A stretch of 64,000 nucleotides of DNA from the NCBI GenBank assembly GCA_021186555.1, contig JAJKFL010000002.1, forward strand, positions 8,817,001-8,881,000. Direction: 5' to 3'. This document shows, piece by piece, positions 59,184 through 64,000 of the stretch (its first letter is position 1; each line of letters begins with the position of its first letter). This stretch comes from Reticulitermes speratus. Lineage: Eukaryota; Arthropoda; Insecta; Blattodea; Rhinotermitidae. A program made the position numbers and the translations under genes. The notes beneath the pieces are model-generated. The model was given only the letters and a program-made list of their open reading frames with translations, searched no databases and was not told where the DNA came from.

Positions 59184-59495
59184 GGGGGACCGGGATGGTG
59201 TAATCGGAATTGTAACTAGGCTGTGTACTGGACGCCCGAAGAAAGGCCTAGTTGTTAGACAACCTGCAGGGGCAAGAAGGTTGTCTCTTCTCCAAAACCT
59301 TCAGACCGGCCCTGGGCCTTACCCAGCCTCCTAGTAAATTGTCACTGGAAGCGCTTTTCGTAAGTCTAAAATGGCCGAGTTGTGATGATGAGCATTTGCC
59401 TCTAATTTACCAAGGTTAAGCATGAGTGGATCTATAACTCTACTCCCCATATGCCTTTATGACAGGCACAGGGTCAATTTTACCTGTATTTTACG
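59184..59495 (+). mobile_element. SINE family 1, old copy
   Basis: The head GACCGGGATGGTGTAATCGG, then CAGACCGGCCCTGGGCCTTA, CCCAGCCTCC and GGTTAAGCATGAGTGGATCT. Confidence 0.65.
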
Positions 59496-60374
59496 TTGCA
59501 AAGAAGTGAGAAGGATTGCTCAGAATAAGTCTGGATGAAGACAGTAAGGAAAGTCTGAACGTTAGATAGCTGGAGTGGGTTAAAAATGATTTGAGGTTCA
59601 AGGGGGCTAGAAGGTGGAGGTATAGTGCAGGAGACAGGGAGAAGTGATGTCGAAGTGTGTGGAACGAGAGAAAAGATATGTAATTGGTGGTGGTGCTTGA
59701 ACCGTTACTTCGTTAATTACGTTCTTGTTTTACTGTAATTTGTTTTACATTTTCGATCCTGTTGGCGCATTTAAGAATGCCAATGCGTCTCAGAGAGTAT
59801 CCATTTCTTCTGGTTTTTCTTTATATTAAAGTCGGTTTCGATACGTCATATTCGTTCCCAAAGCATTAGTAACGTGGTTTATAGAATTTGTTAATTTTCT
59901 TTTTCGTGTCCGTCAGCCCGCACGTAACAAGGCGAGTACCTTTAAAAAAAATTTTATAAAATTTTAAACTGGAAAATTTTCCTAAAATTTGTCGGTATAT
60001 TGAATGTTCGGAAAAAATTCGAAAACCAATAACAGATATTTGCAAGAAGACCTACACGTCTTTCAGAAAAAAGAATATCGAAATCCAATACCAGATATTT
60101 GCTTGAAGACCAACATGCCTTTCAGAAATAAATATTGAAAGCAAACAAAAGATATTTACACGAAAACTTACATGTTTTTGAGAGATGAAAATATCAAAGG
60201 CAACTCGTCAAAAACTTATTAGAGTGAAAAATATTTCAAGCAAACTCTGTAGAGAAAAATTAATTTTATGTTATTCATTTGATATAAATTTCCATAAATC
60301 ATGAGGTTTTAGAGAAAATTAAAGAACGATGTTTTTACAATCTCGAGCTGTCATTACAGGAAAATGTTATGACG

Positions 60375-60600
60375 TGGAGGACGGAGGAACCGGGATCTAT
60401 TCCTGGCAGTTAATAAAAATTTTCTTTCCTCCAAGTTACGTGGCACCAAACCAGAATTCTACATAACCAATGCTGGGAGGGCTCCTTCCCAGGGGACATG
60501 AAGCCGACCACTCATTTTTAGCTAGTGCAGAAGTTAAGAATGTACGGAGCTATACCTTCACTCTCCCATACTTCATCATTCTGCGGCGAAAAACTGGGAT
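60375..60600 (+). mobile_element. SINE family 1, very old copy
   Basis: GGAACCGGGATCTATTCCTG as B-box remnant, GCTCCTTCCCAGGGGACATG, AAGCCGACCACTC and GCAGAAGTTAAGAATG. Confidence 0.5.
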
Positions 60601-61699
60601 AAATTTAGACAATATTACGGAAGGAATATGACAGATTTTTTTAGAGCTATTTGTAAATTTCATAGCTTTTATTTTAAGTAATTTAAACATGACTAGGTGC
60701 AATTATTTGGCCCGACAAGTGCCAAATTTTACGTAACAATCCAGTTCTCTCACAGATTTACACTAAATTTTAGTTACTTTATTTAATTTTTTAAATTATG
60801 CTGAAAATTGCATTTCGGTCTAGTGCCATCCAGTTTGATGACTTTAAAATTGCTAGACAAGGAAGTGGAACAATTAGTAAAGACGTAAATAAATAAAAAA
60901 GAGAAATGCAGTCGCCACTTGTTGAGCCCAGTACACCGTCCCCTGTATAATCTCGGAATTACTTACATCTGGTTCGTGTCTTTGGTAAAACCACGACTTT
61001 CATATGGAACATTATTGTTTGTCTCGGGAAGAAGGAGTCACGATTCATTCCCAGGTAATCTTCTCTTAAATTTTTTTACTGAAGCCTTTCTGTAGCGAAG
61101 ACCGTGTAGCGTATACACTGTCTGCGAGACGTGTGGCCGTTTTGGATGTTTTTCTTTTGTGAAAACCGAAACTCACTGAAACTTTGTCTAATTTGCTTTC
61201 GAGTTAGTAATGTAATGAACTTATTTGGAGATGACAGGAGTTTCTAGCGAATATTGTAACATCTTTCATCTGGGTAATGGCTTGTGTAATGTAGCATAAT
61301 AACGTATTGCCTCTTTATGCTTAAAGCTTAAAGATTGTCACGCCCATTTAATTTGAGACAAAGATCTGTAACAGCGCTGTATCCAGTCGTTACTATATGT
61401 ACCACTTCTTGTAACATTTAAAAGTTCTGCTTTTTACTGACCGGGCTTATTTATGTGTTTGGAATGAGTATCAGAATAAAAAGTAATTATTTTCTTAAAC
61501 AGAATTAAGATATTATTCCCTGTGATTTAGAAGTAATGAATTTTCTGTGAAATGTGAAACGCAAAGGTAAATGTTACCTAGGTAAACTTTATATTTGAAA
61601 GGGTGAAACAGTCAACCCTAAATAAAAGTCTACATTTCTGAGAAACTAATCAAAACATATCTGTATATCCACGTAAGTAACAACACTGCATTGACACTT

Positions 61700-61935
61700 G
61701 TAAATGTACTTTGAGTGATAGTTCTGTAACGACGTTTCGGGACAACCTATCGGCCCCATCTTCAAGGGTCAAGAAGTCCAAGGTGAAAGCTTTCTTCTTG
61801 GACTTCTTGATCCTTGAAAGATGGGACCGATATGTTGTCCCGAAACGTCGGTACAGAACTACCACTCAGCGCTGCGTAATATCCCAGAAGAGTGCAGATG
61901 TCATGTACATCGCGGTGGAAGCCTGAATTCACGCA
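61700..61935 (-). mobile_element. Family P palindrome, one arm truncated
   Basis: The inner arms are intact (GACGTTTCGGGACAACC..GTTGTCCCGAAACGTC). Only the right side keeps the outer block CTGCGTAATATCCCAGAAGA and the family end CATCGCGGTGGAAGCCTGAA. The core is TTGAAAGATGGGACC, with an extra A. Confidence 0.75.
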
Positions 61936-62284
61936 TATCATTATCTTAGTTACTTAGACCTCACAATAAACTTACCGTGAACAGCAATTAGTTCTTAGTG
62001 TACTGCAGGTCAAGATGCACGGACATACAAATACACTGTATAGGGGATTAATGGCACACACGAAACGTCTGATAGGCACAATTAATAGCACACCTCTTGA
62101 AAGAAAGGAAGAGAAAATTAAATCGTAGGTATTAAAAGAGCGTAGCTAAAGAACATAAAATTTGAAACTAACGTTGTCGCTGTGCTTACGTCACAATTAA
62201 TCCGCGGAGACCTGAGGGAGAGCGGAGGTGTAATTGCAGCATTGTTCACGTTGGCGCTGGACGGAAGTGAACTTTCAGTTTCAT

Positions 62285-62440
62285 ATCATGGCCGCTTTAC
62301 CCCCGGGATGGGACCTCATTTCTCGTTAGTACCTACTGAACAGAAGGCTGGGTCTGGACCCAGTGGGGAAGGTAAAAATTTCTGGCCCCAGCCGGGAATC
62401 GAATCCAGATTTTCAGTAGTCACTATACTTACTGAGCTGT
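62285..62440 (-). mobile_element. SINE family 1, 3'-truncated
   Basis: Reverse body GGCCGCTTTACCCCCGGGAT through GGGAATCGAATCC and ACTATACTTACTGAGC. Confidence 0.65.
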
Positions 62441-62864
62441 TTTATCATAGTAATTACATTATACTAAATGTAAAATGAAGGATAAATAAAAACACAAGAC
62501 TGAAGAAAGGAGAAAGGAAAACGAGGAAACTTGGTTAAAATTCACAAATTTCGGAGACAGGAAAAGGCAATAACCATATGCACAAGGTCTGTCTGACGTC
62601 ACATTGTGATATCCTGTGGAACCCGTTGCGAACATCTGAAGAGCAGAATTCCGTATTGCTGAGACGAAGCCTGTGGGGCGGCCGCCCAGTACCGCACATT
62701 CAAAGGGGCAGCAAAATTTGTTGAAAAATAAGCACTTTAAATGGAAAAAAAAATCAGTTTTTTGCCCTCAAAAAGTTTTAAATGGATGAATCAAATGAAG
62801 GTAAAATCAATTTAAAACTTGACTTTTCAAGTTCTTAATTCCTGTTAGGGCGTCAAAAGTCTAG

Positions 62865-62965
62865 CTACATCGCTGCCCCGCGGTTAAAGTGGCTAGGACG
62901 TCAAGCTGATCATACGCTGCCATGTAGTACTGAACTTAGGAATGCGTGGAGCTATCCTCCACTCC
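62865..62965 (+). mobile_element. SINE family 1, 3' body fragment
   Basis: CCCCGCGGTTAAAGTGGCTA, GACGTCAAGCTGATCA and GAATGCGTGGAGCTATCCTC. It ends about 90 bp downstream of the donor of MsR exon 1. Confidence 0.5.
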
Positions 62966-63050
62966 ACCGCTTGTCTTCAAATCATGGAGCTTAACTAAAA
63001 CAAGGATTGTTTTGCATGTACATCAATATGAAGGTGGGGGCGATACTTAC

Positions 63051-63158
63051 CCGTTTATATCCGTCGCTGAAGTCATCAAGATTGGGACAATAAGGACTGG
63101 ACTTGCTGGAAGGCATGATGGTACTGAAATTCGTGGCGAAACTGTCGTTGAACTCCAT
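63051..63158 (-). CDS. MsR: MsR coding exon 1 (start codon and extracellular N-terminus)
   Basis: This exon is 36 codons long, too short to stand out as an ORF. Read on the minus strand, it opens with an ATG in a good context (A at -3, G at +4). An in-frame TGA lies three codons upstream, so this is the first possible Met of this frame. It encodes MEFNDSFATNFSTIMPSSKS, followed by residues 21-36, which contain YCPNLDDF and end GYKR. NDS and NFS are N-glycosylation sequons, as expected of a short GPCR ectodomain. The exon ends AAACGG and is followed directly by a consensus donor GTAAGT (63045-63050). The end is phase 0 and joins the phase-0 start of exon 2 to give GYKR-IHGYLSLVV. A possible acceptor (CACAG, AG at 63209-63210) would place a 5'UTR exon boundary just upstream; this is unproven. 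The exon was found by searching for the missing N-terminus, so transcript evidence would settle it. Confidence 0.72.
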
Positions 63159-64000
63159 CTTGTGTCAGTCAAGTCACTGTGTCGTTCCAGCGATTATCAA
63201 CGCGTATTCTGTGATTCCAAAGCTAAATTATTGTAGGTAAATGTCTCACACCTGGATATTAATTTACGTATTCGCCTACAACAACAGTAAGAATAGACTG
63301 TCTTATTCTTCCTATGATATCCTGAATGTGTCTGTTGAATATTCGAGGTGCAGCATAAATATCCTTTGATTCTTTTTTTTTTTATTTATTGCTGCAATAT
63401 GAATTGTTTCCCGATTTCCACACAATATACAGTCATATGCCTAAGACCAGTTTGTCGCTTCAAAAGTGCGCCTTTTTCTTGAATTTTAATATAAATATAG
63501 GCACATATATATATATATATAGTATTACAGCAGCATTTTAGAAACAGAATTTAAAATCTGGTTTGACAGTCGAGTGTACACTACGCGTAATATCAGTCAG
63601 AGGAACTTGATGTTATATTTAGTTACAAAATACGGAAGATGAATCACAAAGGCCTGTCATCTAAACAGTAAGCAACACGTTGAACTGTAACTGATGCGTT
63701 TTTGTTTTCGTTCCACACCCACTGTAACGAAATGTATAGCTGAATCTTTCGTACCGGTAACGCAGATTACACACGCCAGTCCTTCAGAGAGAAAGTTATA
63801 TAACTTAGTTGAAGTATTTTATACCTTCATGAATGTCCCGAGCAGGAACCTGAGTTCAGTCACCTTCTGGTTATACACCGAACTCACTGTATTACTCCTC
63901 TTCGTATTGACGCCTTAATGAAACATTTCTGCGAATGTCACACGCTTTTCAAAATGTTTTCTATTTTCTTTTTTTTTTTCCTTTGTACGGAACGATAAAC
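63159..64000. other. Region 5' of MsR exon 1
   Basis: On the minus strand this is upstream of the start codon. It holds an AT microsatellite (63507-63521) and AT-rich sequence. No promoter element could be assigned with confidence. Confidence 0.4.

Larger units (their letters stand above)
26012..63158 (-). other. MsR: Gene span: myosuppressin-receptor-like GPCR, three coding exons
   Basis: This is the only convincing host gene in the window. Joining 63158-63051, 44417-44154 and 26869-26012 on the minus strand gives a 409-residue protein (36 + 88 + 285 codons, then stop) with seven hydrophobic segments. Intron 1 (44418-63050, 18,633 nt) and intron 2 (26870-44153, 17,284 nt) both begin GT, end AG and are phase 0, so the joins keep frame without split codons. 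The family is a plasma-membrane receptor that couples myosuppressin, an FMRFamide-related peptide that inhibits visceral and heart muscle, to G proteins. The assignment rests on TM1-TM2 and TM3 wording typical of DmsR proteins: IHGY..LVVC, LTRREM, PTNALLTGLAVAD, LEYIPF, AVWRYIAV and INSAVNFILYC. A paralogous FMRFamide or sex-peptide-type receptor is the main alternative. Untranslated exons and promoter were not located. Confidence 0.88.

Noticed and set aside
62946-63236. 96-codon plus-strand ORF over MsR exon 1
   Set aside because: The minus strand gives a short exon with ATG, sequons and donor in correct phase. The plus ORF starts in a SINE fragment.

Overview
This is eukaryotic, almost certainly insect, nuclear DNA. 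It is AT-rich, has no operons, and is dominated by interspersed and tandem repeats. The style of the tRNA-derived SINEs, the LINE remnants and the very long introns suggests a large-genome polyneopteran such as a cockroach, termite or stick insect. The exact group is inference.

One real protein-coding gene is visible: a class A GPCR of the insect myosuppressin-receptor (DmsR / dmsr-1-like) family. It lies on the minus strand, is split into three coding exons and spans about 37 kb. Exon 1 (63051-63158) encodes the extracellular N-terminus. Exon 2 (44154-44417) encodes TM1, TM2 and the run-up to TM3. Exon 3 (26012-26869) encodes TM3 to the C-terminus and the stop. Both introns (18.6 and 17.3 kb) are phase 0 with GT..AG ends, and the spliced product is 409 aa with all seven membrane segments. 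Everything between the exons is repeat or unrecognised sequence.

The 1-26 kb region lies 3' of that gene. It holds minisatellites (34-bp unit at 1.9-2.7 kb, 58-bp unit at 17.5-18.5 kb), degenerate non-LTR retrotransposons (5.6-6.0, 7.5-7.9, 9.4-9.7, 19.2-19.5 and 22.1-23.8 kb), a broken transposase (21.9-22.1 kb) and many SINEs. Intron 2 (26.9-44.2 kb) holds three large tandem arrays (21-bp, ~54-bp and 41-bp units), a SINE-in-SINE nest and palindromic elements. Intron 1 (44.4-63.0 kb) holds a 20-bp array, more SINEs, a Dong/R4-like LINE 3' end lying between TAA repeats, and a broken transposase.

The most interesting non-genic structure is a set of palindromic (head-to-head) mobile elements. 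Their arms carry a hammerhead-ribozyme-like core: CTGANGA, a T plus a hairpin, GAAAC, then GTH. Such cores occur near 4.3, 10.2-10.5, 11.6-12.0, 21.4-21.7, 32.2-32.8 (a palindrome nested in a palindrome), 37.1-37.3, 46.4-46.7, 51.6, 53.9 and 61.7 kb. Three copies of one family have clear target-site duplications. Hammerhead motifs are known from the terminal repeats of Penelope-like retroelements, so these may be non-autonomous relatives. That link is inference. All calls are by eye, without alignment software.
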